Positions 33,744-46,130 of a stretch of 64,000 bases of DNA are shown piece by piece. The translations under genes were made by a program, and so were the position numbers. The stretch is from assembly GCA_015499995.1 (NCBI GenBank), contig JADNRV010000141.1:1-64000 (forward strand), read 5' to 3'. Each line of letters begins with the position of its first letter. The stretch's first letter is position 1. The DNA comes from Flammula alnicola. Lineage: Eukaryota; Basidiomycota; Agaricomycetes; Agaricales; Strophariaceae. The notes beneath the pieces are model-generated. The model did no database searches and was not told the DNA's origin. It saw only the letters and a list, made by a program, of their open reading frames with translations.

Positions 33744-36497
33744 ATGCGCCATCCATTCCACGTCAGACGAGCAAGCACGAACGTGAACGCCAGCAGCAGC
33801 AATCCATTTACATCTCAGCCGTCACCCTTTCCGCCGCTTGAGTACAGCCCTCCGACCTATCTGCCGCAATCGGTGCACGTTGCCAGTGGCAGAAAGGACC
33901 CGCGCCGTCAAGCGGTGCATCCAAATTACGTATTGGCCAGAGAAACCCACCGCGAACACCATCATGACTTTGACCAACACGCAGGTGCCGAACCTGGTGT
34001 GAACCCGCTCAGTGGGACGTCCATTGCGGAATACAGCCACTTCCAGCAGGACTGTGTTATCAACGTGGTTGACTACGACAGCGATGATGTGACTTTTCGA
34101 CGGTTTACTAACGCAGGACTCATCAATCTGTTACAAGAACCTGGCACACGAGACTCGCCCGACAGCGAATCCTTACCGCCACGCATGGTTCGATGGATTA
34201 ACATTGGCGGTATTGACTGGAGCGTTTTAAGTATTGTTGCTCTCAAGTATAGTGCGTCTTTCTCTATTAATTTTCATTTTTGATAGCATATTGAACTTGT
34301 TTTCTGCGAAGATCTACACTCTCTCGCCCTGGAAGATATCCTTCATGAACGAGGCCACACCCATTCAAAAGCGGATTATTATCCAGGACACTTATTCCTT
34401 CGTGTTCTCTGCCATACATTAGAGCTCGAAGAAGGCGAATGTTCCCCTAGTTTCTCTCTCGCAAAGGTGCCTTCAGATCCGCCAAGCCCGGCCGCTCCAT
34501 CAGAAACTCCTCCCCAATTTACTCGCGACCAAGCCACTATGGACTTGGAAGGCGGAGGACTTGCAGCACTTCTAGACCAAGGCATCAAGCAGGCACAGTC
34601 AGAAAATGATAGCGAAAACACTGCCGCCGGCACAAACCCACCGCCTCATACCGATATTCAAGCACCCCAGGACAACGCGCAAGGGCCCAAACCCGGTTTT
34701 GGCCTCAGGACGTTATCTAGCGCCGCGTTGAAGAAAAGGTTGACGGGTTTGAGTGGATTTGGAGGGCCTGTAAGTGGTCTTTTGACTTCGCCTTGTGCAC
34801 CTCAGCGTCGATTACTCATTGAGCCAGGCCAGAGAGCGCAAGAACAGGGAAGTCGAGGCTCTGAAGAAAGGCGATCGCGTTGCCGTTAGTCTTGAGCCCA
34901 TGTTCATCTTTCTCTTGCACGATGGTACGTATATATTATGCTATACCGTTAGGCGTCGGACTGGAATTTTTGGACTTACTTTTTACCCGAAATGCTCCAG
35001 GCACCGTCATCTCCATCCACCCCTCGTTAAACCTTGATTTCACGTCGCCGATCACGGAACGACTCCATCGACCTGATTCGGTCCTGCGTACTTCCGAAGA
35101 CGCTTCACTTCTCGTAGAGAGTTTGCTGGATCTTAGTATGCATTATACATGTCCATCATCTCATTAGTGTCGAGTCTAACCTTGCGCTAGTTGTTGATCG
35201 CATCCTCGAGGTGGTAGATGAATATCAGGTCAAGATCAACCAACTGGAACATGATATCCTGCTCCACCCCGCCATGCGTAGCGTTCGAAGTCGTGCGTGC
35301 TATTATATACTGTCTGAAAAATTATGGTGTTCATTTATTGCATAAAATAGTCCACATCCTCTCAGGAGATCTTATCATGCATAAGCGCACGCTTGACCCA
35401 ATCAGGACCATGATTTACGGCTTGAGGCGCTATGATTTGGAACGGTGTCGCGCATTGGCGGATAGTATGGCCAAAGAAGTCCAATACCTCCAGTCGGACT
35501 CTGATTCCACGGTCGATGAAGGCAAAGATACCAGTCACAGCAAGAAAAGAGATAAGAAAGGCAAACCGTTTAGCCATGATTCCAAGGCTAGAGCTAGGAG
35601 GCGTCGGCAGAAGAAAAGGGCGATGCTTAGAGGGGAAATGTCTCATTCGGTGCAGCCATTCGTGTATATGTCGAGAGACGGATCGTTCAGAGAACACGAA
35701 GGGGAAGGAGGGTACGAAGAGCACGGTTGGGATCAAGAATCGGACCAGCATGGAAGAGGGACCAAAGGCATAGGCCGAGGACTGATGCAATTGCGAAGAG
35801 TAGAAGGCCATTTTAGCTACAAGTCCAAAGTATACTTGGTCAGTCTATTTTTTTCCTCTAAAAAGAAAAACACGGTGTTGAAATTCAATTTGTACCTGCA
35901 GGCAGACGTGAGCGACCACATGGATTATGCGCTTACCAGCCTCGACATGTTTGCTGGTACTTCAGAAAATTTGATAAATTATGCATTCAATGTACGTTGT
36001 TCTAGGATTTTTGAATGTTTCGAAAAGCTTCATCTTTTCTTCCCTTTAGATCGCATCGTATGATATGAACATTGTCATGTAAGTTGCTGAGTTAAATATC
36101 AAATATTGTGGACATGCACCTGATAGGTCATCCTGGCGTCTAGGAATCGGCTCACCTTGGCTACGATTATATTCTTGCCCCTGACGCTGCTGACAGGATA
36201 TTTCGTAGGCCGATCTGCTTTTCACATCCAGTATAGCTAACGAGCACGACACGGCAGGGCATGAATTTTTCTCCTTTCTGGAGCGTTGAAAACAATTCAG
36301 ATTATTTGTATGGTCTTCTGTATCTCTGTGCCGTCTTGAAATTTGACGGACCTCTCGATTCGTTTAGCTTCTGGAAAATCGCCCTCCCGGTCATGGCTCT
36401 TCTCATTCCTATTTTCATGTACGACGACATAAGACAAGTGGTTCAGCACCTCAAGATACGGCGGATGCTCAAAGAGCTGGGAACCTTGCTGAGGTAA
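33744..36497 (+). CDS. CorA-type magnesium transporter
   Basis: This is a CorA-family Mg2+ channel with the pore signature GMN. Start MRHPFHVRRASTNVN at 33744, about nine exons, stop at 36497. The large soluble region opens with a Pro/Ser-rich tail and contains VRWINIGGIDWSVLSIVALK, YDLHSLALEDILHERGHTHS, VAVSLEPMFIFLLHDGTVIS and VDRILEVVDEYQVKINQLEH, which follow the CorA funnel and stalk helices. Inserts rich in Lys/Ser/Asp (about 34450-34770 and 35500-35800) are fungal additions. The stalk reads DVSDHMDYALTSLDMFAGTS. The first membrane segment, MNRLTLATIIFLPLTLLTGY, is followed by FGMNFSPFW, and the second is FWKIALPVMALLIPIFMY. The basic end LKIRRMLKEL is typical. The plasma membrane or an internal membrane is possible; no mitochondrial presequence is obvious. 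Confidence 0.88.
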
Positions 36498-37515
36498 GTG
36501 ACTTAGCTCTGATTTCGGGCTATCTTTTGTTGATATGGAAATTTGTCTATCTAGAGGACGAGATGACGGAGTTTTGCATCATTCTTTTTTTCTTTGTCGT
36601 CGTTGTCTAATCACACTTTTGGGGTTTCGTGTGCTTATTATAGCATGGCATTGGCATACCTGGACATGGACTATAAAGTAGTCCCAAACACGGGAAATTG
36701 ATCTAAGATGGCACTTGAGAGAATGAGCTAATTAAGTGCCGGACAGGAATACATCGGCGCCCGCGAAAGAGTGCTGATGAGCATACATAGTCATTCCACC
36801 TCCTGCAACGCAGATCTGACCACCGAAACTGAGGCTTTTTGACAAGCAGCATACTGAGTGCCTTGACGGTGGTTAGGTGGTTTTACGGTGTACGTCTCGT
36901 GTATCGGATCGATGACGAGGATACTTGCTGGATGGGGTATCGATGATCACAGACGGCGTTTGAATGCCTCTAGACTAACATGAGAGCACAGTCATCGACT
37001 TTTGAGAGGCCTCGAATCTCCACGCAGGAGGAGTGTCAGTGATGTCAGTGATTTGCACAGCAAACAGTGCGGACTATCGGACGATTGCCTCCTGAGCTCT
37101 CGGAGTAAGTTCCCCACAGTCCTTGGTGTTGTTTTTGCTTTTGACTCTAATGTTCATTATGACTAGTTGACTCTGCTAGTGAGACTCGAGTCCGTGTGCA
37201 TAATATATGAATGTCAATCTTCGTTCGTGACTGAGTGCCGGTGGACCAACAATGGCAAACAACGCCAAGAGCGTCATGTCTCAATCCTGCAAGTCGCACT
37301 TTCTTTTTCTTCTCACCGACGACCTTGTGCATCCGACACCGCCGACACCGGTGCTGCAGTCCCTCAAGGGCAGTCTGCGGCGCGTGCTCACCCTCCTTTA
37401 CCCCAATACACCCTTGCTCAGACACCGTGCCACCTACTGACAGCCCCCTTGTCGCATTTTCTCACCCAGATTCAACCAAACGACTGAAGAGGCGCGTCAA
37501 ACTGTATCCCCCTCA
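36498..37515. other. Intergenic, about 1.0 kb, no gene seen
   Basis: Only short frames without features. A short direct repeat GTCAGTGAT occurs twice near 37034-37053. The interval ends in a C/T-rich leader before the next gene. Confidence 0.35.
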
Positions 37516-40500
37516 ATGACGCTCTTGGGTGGTCTTTTCTCAAGGAAGAATAAGTCATCTCCTCGCTCAAAGCGTGATGATCGTGAAAGCACAGCAGGGT
37601 CAGAGCTAGAATCCACCCTTTCTTCTCAAACGACATCGTCCTATATTCGCCGAACAGTTCTACCCATCCAATCCTAATGCTCGGAACCTGCTCCACCCAG
37701 ACTCGGCTCGTCAAAATTACTCCCACAATGTATATGCCCCTCCCATATCCCCAACTCCAACTCCGTCGTCCAGTACCAATAGACTCCGACTTCACTTTGG
37801 CCGCAAAAAACCTGCAGAATCGAACTTGGCTTCCTCCAGCTCTCCAGATTCCAATACCCTAACTTCCAATCAGCTCCTCGTACAGCTCAAGGTCGACCCA
37901 GCATGGATGCCGACCGTCGTCTACGCCCACCACCCTCTAGGTCTGCCATATTTGCAGCTTATGGCGACCCCACTAGCGCTCTTTCCACACGTTCTTACCA
38001 AATGACTCTTCTCTTCCAACTTCAGACCAACCTCTTTCTTCTTCTCCTCAAAATCCACATAAAAGCCGTCTCTCTTTGCTTGGGGCAAGCAATCCAATAC
38101 TCCTGATTCTTCTTCAATTCACCGCGCAACGAGACCAGTTTTCCGTCCAGCACACCATACGAATTGCCGGGTCCGCCGACCAGTGAGGATGGGCAGTCTT
38201 TCAACCTCAAATCCTTCCGTCACATCCGAGCGCCTTCGCCTTCGCCTAATGGCTCCAATGTTTCACTGACTCCGCCTATACCGCGACCACGTGGGGAAAG
38301 TGTCAATTCTAACTCTTCTCAGCGAATATCTGTTGCTGCTTCCGAGAAGCTCAGGCCCGTCGCAGTCTTGCTGGATCTCCATCACCATCCTTCCGTTCCA
38401 CGAGCCCTGTTCCAGCCTTGCCGTCTCAATCACGTTCAATGACCCCCGAAGCCTCTCGCGAACCTCGTCCTTCTCGTTCTACGCCTCATATACCTGCCCA
38501 ACAACAAAGGCGACGTTCGAGCATGGCAGTCACCTATACTTCCGACTCGGATGATGCCTCTGCCTCATCCTCGGAAGATGAATCAGAAGACGAGACGACG
38601 CGCGCATTTTCTTTTAATAAACCTGGTCGTATTGGCAAGGTGAAAGCGAAGTCAGAAATAGGTCATGGACACACGCCAGCAACAACTTCTAAAACTTCTG
38701 ATTTCCCATTGCCACAGCGAGGACCGAAATCACACGTTGGTCATTCCTTTTCTCCTAGTTCGAATTCCCAGGTAGACGAGAACAAGAAGGTGCCGGACAT
38801 GCCTTCCAGGTCTCAGTCTAGCCTTGCCGTTTACACTGGTGGACCCAGGCAACGCGCTAGTGTCTCTGCTAGCGCGTTGTCTCCTTCGGCAGCGGCGAAA
38901 CGAGCTAGTGTGCTCGTTGCTTCTAATGCGAAACTGGGTATCAGTGAGTGCTACTTAATAAAGTTTGTGAAAGTCTCTCTGAATTAGCTGCGGTTCGCTT
39001 AGATCCTGCTTCAGAAAGTAGAACATCTTTAGCGCAACGTCAGAATCCTTCCCGAGCGCCGCAGTTGACTTCTCAGCCCTCAAAAACTAGTCTTGCTACC
39101 CAGGCTCGTGGGAATGCACCCCGAAAATCTCAAATTGACACTGATTCCGATTCCGAGGATAATGCACCCTTGGCGAGCCTCATGGGACCCAGGCGACCAG
39201 GTAGTGCAATGTCCTCCTATTCAAATCTTCATTCTCGATCTACAGGCAACGTTACCACTCGGTCGATGACCAATGTTCCTCCCAAACCGCTTATTGACAT
39301 CAACGACCTCAAGGTGCCGAAACGATCCTTCACTTCTCCTATGGAGAACAGCAATGCAGGGTTCACGGAGGGCCCAACGTTACTTTCCCTAGGCAAGCCC
39401 ACGTCGCCTCCCCATCAGCATTCTCCTTTGGTAGAGAGCCCGGTATCTTTGACCGCGCCTGCATGGCCGCCAAGCATTCCACAAGACCACGAACCTTTGA
39501 CGAGGACAGTGGCGCCGGTCAAGTTCATTTCGCCGCTTGCGTCTCCTGCACATGACATGCATCAATTTATCAGCAACAACGATCTAGCAACGGCAACTGC
39601 GCAAAGGACTTCTATAGCGACCTCGAATGACAGTTCTTCATCGAGGAGAGACGCGAGTCCTGAGCTTAGGAGGGATCCCATCACCGACCGCTTGTCGAGG
39701 GCTGTCAAGATGAACTTGCAGTCAACCTCTCCGTCGCATTCTGCGGCGCCTAGTCAGTCTTCGACTGTCATGCAACACCAGTCAACGTCGTCGGGTTCGC
39801 GAGGTACGAGCCCGAATTCAGGCGATGGTTCAGATAGTTCTCGGACACCGCGTACAAATAACCAGGCTGTCCTTAATGAAGGACCTACCCAGCGTCTTTC
39901 TCGTTCAGAAATGCCATTCCCGAGAGTCAAGTCGAGCGTCGACCATAGTCCGCCTGACGAAGAGTTGGCTGAACTACTTGGAAATGCCGTCCAATTCATT
40001 TCGCGCAACGGAGGGACGCCGGAGGAGTCTAGTGGCACTAGTAGCAGTGAGAGTGATGACGATGAGGAGGAGGAGAAGAAGGAGAAGAAGGAGGCAAGCA
40101 AGGACCGGATTGCGCCCATTCCTATAAAGCAACGATCGCCACCTCCTGCTTTCAGCGTTACTTCGCGGCCGCCTTTAGCGAGGCGCGAGAACGCAAGCTC
40201 GTCAGCGAGTCCGCCTCAGTCTCAACAATCGAGAACGGCTCCTTTGGGATATACTCCCAGACCGCGAAGTACGACCCTCCAAGAGTCGTCGTCGGGTAAT
40301 TCCTTTGGTTCGCGCAAACCCTCTGCTTCTGGTACCGAATCCATCTCGGCTCCTATTTCTGCATCCAGCAAAGCAGGCACAAACTCGAGCAACAGCAACG
40401 CAAGTGTGGCTAATTCTGCTAGCACCAACTCGAGCCAGGCGAAATCTGACCGCTTGAATGCGCTCAAACCTCCCGGCGGCGTGCGGCAGCGAAGCTCCAC

Positions 40501-41848
40501 CATGATCACTGGCGTGCCTCTGTCGGCGCAGATGAACAACAAGCAGTTCAACGTTCCCGAGAAGCCGTTTGCGATGCGCCGCGAAAGCCCTGCGAGCTCT
40601 ACTGGGGATTCAAGCAGTGGCCGTGCGCCGCTGACGCCGAGGGATGGAAGCGAGATTGGGGCGCAGGAGGGTGGTGGTGGTGGTATGGCGAAGAAGCATA
40701 TTAAGCGCAGGAGTGTGAGCTTTGAGGACGATGTGGGAGATTTGAAGCCGCCGAATAGGAGTTATCTTAAAAGCTCTGGGCGGGGGAGCTCCGACGCTGG
40801 CGATACGAGTAACGAGGAGGATCGTGAGGAGCGGAGAAGGGATCGAAGGAGGACTGAGGCGAAGGCGGCTATTGAGGTGCGCACCGTCTTCTTTTAAGTT
40901 TATTTTGTGAAGACTAACTACGAGCTCTTTTTTCTCTTTTAGCTTGGCAATGTCATTAATGGACGCGGTCCGGTTGTTGACAGCGATGATGACATGCCCA
41001 TTAATCAGACGATGAACACTCGAATGTCGGCGTTGAATCCGATGATGGCCATGGGCAACTCGATGCCTATGCAAATGGGTCAGATGGGTCAGATGAGTCC
41101 AATGGGCTATGGCGGATCGCCAAACCCAGCTGCATGGGGCGCAAATATGGGCCAGCAGATGTTGTCTCCTGCTCAGTTCATGGTACCACCTCCTGCAGAC
41201 CCCAATTTCTTGGCGGCGCACCAACATGCTATGGCGATCGCGAAACAGGCTTACCAAATGGCTGTCGCTCAACAAGCGATGGCAGCGGCAGCAGACGAAT
41301 GGGAGCGCGGTTCGATGGTTGGCGGCTATGGCGGTGGTAGCGTTTATGGCGGCTCGCAGGCCCCTTCGATGATGAATGCTCCGTCGATGATGAACGCTCC
41401 GTATGGAATGATGGGCATGGGCATGATGCAGCCTGGTTGGCAGGGCTCTGCGTCTGCGTATGGCGGTGGCGGAGCGCGGTCTATGTATGGTGGGAGCCAG
41501 CTGGGTGCTCCGAACGGGATGATGAACAGTTCTCGGAGCGAGTATGGTGGTGGCGGCGGTCGCGGTGGGCCGGGTAACTGGAGCTCATCGAGGAGTTCCT
41601 ATGGAGAGTCTTTTGGGCCTGATCAGCATAGTCGGAAAGGCGGACAGGCGGCAAGACGAGGTGGTATGAATCCTCGTGAGCCGGGGTACTACCCGCCCAT
41701 GCCCCCTATTCCAGGTTCGCAGTCGACGAGCGGCCGAACGAGCCCCGAGAACAGGGTTTCTTCGCGGTCGAAGCCAGTCAGCCCGAGTCGAGGAGCTGGT
41801 GGACTTCGTAAAGCTCCTCCACCTTCGAGTTGGAAAGCTGGCATGTAG
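37516..41848 (+). CDS. Uncharacterised Ser-rich protein with Met/Gln/Gly-rich tail; frame-broken 5' third
   Basis: I do not recognise a family. Read from MTLLGGLFSRKNKSSPRSKR at 37516, the product is about 1,390 residues and mostly disordered: Ser/Pro/Thr-rich with acidic clusters (SDDDEEEEKKEKKEASKDR near 40065) and a conserved-looking basic-acidic block RRSVSFEDDVGDLKPPNRSY. Introns near 38942-38987 and 40876-40941 join the long frames. The tail changes composition: residues encoded from about 41000 are rich in Met, Gln, Gly and Ala (QMGQMGQM, two NAPSMM units, YGGGS runs), like a prion-like domain. In the first 0.9 kb (37516-38420) the protein-like reading changes frame at least six times, five losing and one gaining a base, mostly at homopolymers; the remaining 2.4 kb is clean. 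Confidence 0.6.
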
Positions 41849-42469
41849 GATTCCAATGCTCAAACGAATTTGTGTTGCTTCCCACTCGCCTTCTTTCTGT
41901 TTGCTTCTTTTGTGAATTTTCTAGTGCACGGGTCTCTTCTTTATGGCTGTGGCCAGGAGATATCTTTCACATCCTGGCATTCCTGGCTCTCTTGTTCTTT
42001 CCCTTTCTACTTGTCGTTTCTTTCTTTCACTCGTTGTCTATCTATACACATTCAGCATCTGGACATCTAATACAGCACATTACCACCATTCCCCACCATC
42101 ATTGCCTTGTATGACTAGTGTCACTATTATCCGTACCCAACATAAACTTTTTACATACTTTTGCCGGTACATTTTCGGATTCTCATTATACTTAACTTCC
42201 TTTAAGTCATGCAAATATAAAGAACGCTCCGTGGCGTCGTCGATAGATTATTTATTATCCATCCGAGTCAAAATTCAGTTGGCGCACAAGTTCCACCTAG
42301 GTCTTGGAAAGGTTGACGAAATTTATTCTAGACGGGATATATACTATTCTCCTTGACCTTGGAATATCATGAAAGTCTATATACTGTGCATAATGAATAC
42401 ATATTTATCAGCGACGATTGAGAATACAGCAGAGGGAAGAAACGAGAAACGCAGCCAGCCCTAAGTGGA
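41849..42469. other. Convergent 3' interval, no gene seen
   Basis: T-rich sequence between the Ser-rich orphan and the Sec14-like gene. No coding or RNA gene signal. Confidence 0.4.
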
Positions 42470-43823
42470 CTATGCAGTGATTTCATGCAGGACAGTCACA
42501 TTGCTCTCATCAGCTTCCACAGAGGCAGCCGAAACATCTACTAGAGTTTTTTCATCAGATAAAGGTGTCGTTAGTGTAGAGGGGCTCGAAGAGACTTCGA
42601 GAACTGTGGTAATTTCAGAGGACTTCTCCGAGTTGGAAGTCGAAGGAGGAGGGAAATCAAGGCGGGTACCCTCTTTCGTAACGCCGCACGCTCTGCAAAA
42701 AGAATCAAATGACATCAAAATATTATTCCTGCAAAAGGAAGAAAAAATAGGACGTACGCCACAATTTGCTCCCAATAGCTTTCAGGCTCAAATTCATATG
42801 CGTGCTCTCCTCCAAAGTCAGCGTCTAATTGTGATGCAGGAATGAGTTCAAAGAGGTCGGGATTAAAGCGCATCTAGAGGTATTTTACGAATATGAATTT
42901 AGAGAGCATATGAGCGTCTAAAACGATAGAAGCTGACCTTGTCCCGCGTCACGGGGTCCAAGAAAGGCGAGATGCCTTTGTAGAAGAAACTAAGAAGCAT
43001 CGGGAGGTTAACGACGATGGCGCGGCCGAGAGTCTCTACGTAGTGCTGTTGCAAAATATGCAGCACCTTGCTCGCAATGGAAATGGAGGGATTCGTGCGC
43101 AGTGTCGTCGACTTGTAGTCGACAATGATCACTAAGGATTCTTGGCCGGCTGGCATGAGGTCTTTCGCGCGTTCTCTGAAGTGTCGATCAGTCGGCGGTG
43201 TTTCGGTTGAGTGTGGATTGGAGGACGTACAAACACCATACGAGATGCCGAAGTTGGCGAGGACTCGTCTCCGTATTCTCCCTTCCTGGCCGCATGTAGA
43301 TAATAGGACGGCCGTCTTTATCGAAGCCATTGATGATACTAAATAGTCGGATTTAATGAGCACTAAGCGACGCACGTGTGGAGAAGCCGGGTGCGCACAT
43401 TTTACCCGTCTCACTCTCAATCTTGACGTCGTCTGGAAGGATAAGGTCAGGCTTGAACTCTCTCCGCCACTCGAGCGTCGCCTTTATTCGTTTCTTTCCC
43501 TCGGGCAAACTCCATTTGGCAGCGCGCATGTAGCGCGGGATGGTGTCGGGCATGTTAAGCCATCGCACTTCCCATGGGTAGTAGTCATCGGTGGTGGCAG
43601 GAGGAGCGTATCTGCGTACTTTTCGTGTCCGTCGAGTCAAAGAATATCCAGAGAAAAGGTTAATAAAATGTGATTCAGGCCGCTGGTATAAAATAGAACA
43701 AGGACTTGCCTCCCGCAGTTCGGCCATCGCAGTTTTTTTCTCTTCCGTGTATTCATGGACGGGTCCGATCACCGTTCCGGGTGCAGGAGAAGTAAGGACT
43801 TTGGTCGTCGTGGAGGAAGCCAT
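42470..43823 (-). CDS. CRAL-TRIO (Sec14-like) lipid-transfer protein
   Basis: This is a phosphatidylinositol-transfer/lipid-exchange protein of the Sec14 superfamily. It starts MASSTTTKVLTSPAPGTV at 43823. The CRAL-TRIO N-terminal helices read VRWLNMPDTIPRYMRAAKW, KRIKATLEWRREFKPDLI. The lipid-binding domain follows: IINGFDKDGRPIIYMRPGRE, VIIVDYKSTTLRTNPSISIA, VLHILQQHYVETLGRAIVVN, MLLSFFYKGISPFLDPVTRD and FELIPASQLDADFGGEHAYE, which includes the GG-containing floor motif. The C-terminal tail of about 90 residues is Ser/Thr-rich. About five short introns are spliced. It lies closer to the Sfh/Pdr16-type group than to canonical Sec14, but this is a judgement from fragments. Confidence 0.85.
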
Positions 43824-46130
43824 AGTATGGCGAAGGCACGAGGTATGTTATCTCGGAAGGAAGGAAAGGAATAAGAATAAAAGGGAGATGCTAAAGCTGA
43901 TGTGCTGAGTCAAGAAGGAGATGGCAAGAGCTCGTGGACGGCCCGAGGTTGCAGCTCGCGAGCCAAGTCGGCCATTATCTTAAGCCACGTGATCGATCAT
44001 TTCATCCATCCGGCGATCTCATGTTGGATGACACAAGAAATATGACGGTACGCCTCTGGTGGTACGCGTCAATGTGCCGAGCCCAGCTCCTTGTCAGCTC
44101 CTTTGAGTTCGGAAGAGCTCGAGCCTCGAAGCAAAAATAGCAGGGTGTTTCCAACACATAGTCGGGGCGGCGGGCGCTTAAGTTGCCCAGTGACACTACA
44201 GTGGCCTACCCAACTGCTTTGCGTCCCAGTAAACAGTGCGCCGACATGATACATCAGACCTGAGACAGGCCCATGCAAGTGCCAGAGAGGTTTCTCGCTT
44301 CCGAGTTAATTGTGATAACACATAATTAACACTTGGTCGGATGAGATGGATATCATGCCAGACCGTCCGGAAGTATATGTATAAAGAGGTACGGCAAATC
44401 AATGACCGTCTCCGCATGACACTCGTGCAAATTCCGGAGGCACTGCAGACCAGAGGACAACAGCCAGCGGCAGAGAGCTTGGCAACACGCACAAAAATCA
44501 GGCGAAGAAACAGCGGCTAATTGTCGACGATGGTCATCAGAGATGTGCGAAGCACAATCGATAACGTTATGGCTCTACCTTCGCACGTCGCGTTCCGAAC
44601 CCGAACTGTGAGCAGGGGCATTCCAGGACCTTTCGGTTGGGCTGGGCTGGGACGCGAGGTCGCGCGACAAAATGCGTACGTGTCAGCAGCACGCAAAATG
44701 CTTGGGGTGACGGTCGACGGAATGGTCGGTGTCCATTTACAATTCTGGTCGCTTCACTTGTCTATATCTGTCAGTTCTCGTTATGCGATCGTCGATGGGA
44801 ACAAATTCCAAAAGGAGTCTGCAGTATGTGTTTCGGTGGAATAGGGGGTGATTTCTGGCTCAAAGCACGTTCATAGAACATGGCTCACCTTGAATAGATC
44901 TACAAATACGCGATGCAGTGGGATGCAGGCGGATATCTGCGTCAAGATGTCCGGACTTGAAAGACTTCCAAGAGACCAGATGGTTCAAAAGACAGGGGGA
45001 TAGCACATAGCGACAAGTCGATGCCAGCAGTTGTACCTGAACATCAATGATAATTTCCGCACCTTTTTGAGCCTTTTTGGCGCTTTCGAGTGGCAAATTA
45101 AGTGTGTATGGATCAGCTCACGCTGCATGATCACGAAAAGGACGCGTAGCGTACGCCACATTCACTGAATCAATTTCTAGAGTCCAGCCAGAGCCTATAC
45201 GATGATAATCAGCAATCTGTGGAGTCACTGGGCGGTAGTACTATGGCCAATAAATCTGAGAAGACAGTCGCGGTTAAGGATGTAAACTTTGAAGATACGC
45301 AGACCTCGGGGAGCCGAGGTCAGAAGGCCTAGGGGGCGATGTCTTTATGGCGTTGATTGCCTTCACAGTGGGTCAACGGATAGGGCCGACCAGCAAATTT
45401 GATCATGACCGCAGAGGATTCGTGGCGCCTTGCAAGTCGACAGTGCCTGCCAAGGTTGATGCAGTTGTGGGCTATTCTTTGAATGTCTTTCGAGCTCGAC
45501 GAGCAAACCTGTTCGAATCCTCGGGGCACGGTTATACATAAATATATCTGCGGTGGATATAGGTCGGCCAGTGCTCTCACACTCGCTTGCTGATGATGCT
45601 GTATGTCCATAATGACATCAGCACACACGGTTTAGGACCACTTACAGAGGCAATGCGGCAAAGTGGGACAGATTTTGTGATATAGAACGCCCACATAAGC
45701 GGAAAGACATGCCCGTTGCATGAAACGCACTGAAGTTAGAAAGGCTCGAATCGGAGGGTTGCGACCGGATGATCACGTCACCGACAATGTGGGACGCAGG
45801 CGGCCAAGTATAGATGCAGATTTTTTACTGAAAATACTGGTGTATTGGAGTGTTCGAGCTGGATATCAGCAAAGAAAAGGGTCAGTGATGATGAATTGAG
45901 GCCAAATATCAAACATTTGTTGCTTTTGAATGAACGTTTGTACCGAGGAAGAGATGGCCCAAAAAGGAAGGAGCTGGGGTTGGTTTCTCCCAGCCGCCTG
46001 ACTGACAGACAACAGCCATCTTTACCTTCTCTGCACCTCAGCCTGTCCGCCTCCCTCCGTCCCTTCTCTATTTCTTCTCCTCTCCTTATCTTTCTCTGTC
46101 TTCCGTACTCTCATCACAAGAGTGAGAGTC
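43824..46130. other. 2.3-kb gene-free interval with an E-box and an 8-bp-stem hairpin
   Basis: The short frames show no family features. A CACGTGAT E-box lies at 43986-43993, 163 bp upstream of the Sec14-like start. A perfect hairpin GACCTCGG-GGAG-CCGAGGTC lies at 45303-45322. The last 200 bp form a pyrimidine-rich leader for the chitin synthase. A promoter or long 5' untranslated region for chitin synthase is likely; a noncoding RNA cannot be excluded. Confidence 0.45.

Noticed and set aside
40610..41275. Minus-strand 221-residue open frame
   Set aside because: It lies antisense to the Ser-rich orphan's low-complexity coding region. Its His/Arg-rich repeats mirror the sense codon bias.
44521..44844. 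Possible gene in the 43.8-46.1 kb gap
   Set aside because: The frame has no recognisable motif, no neighbouring exons and no conserved composition.
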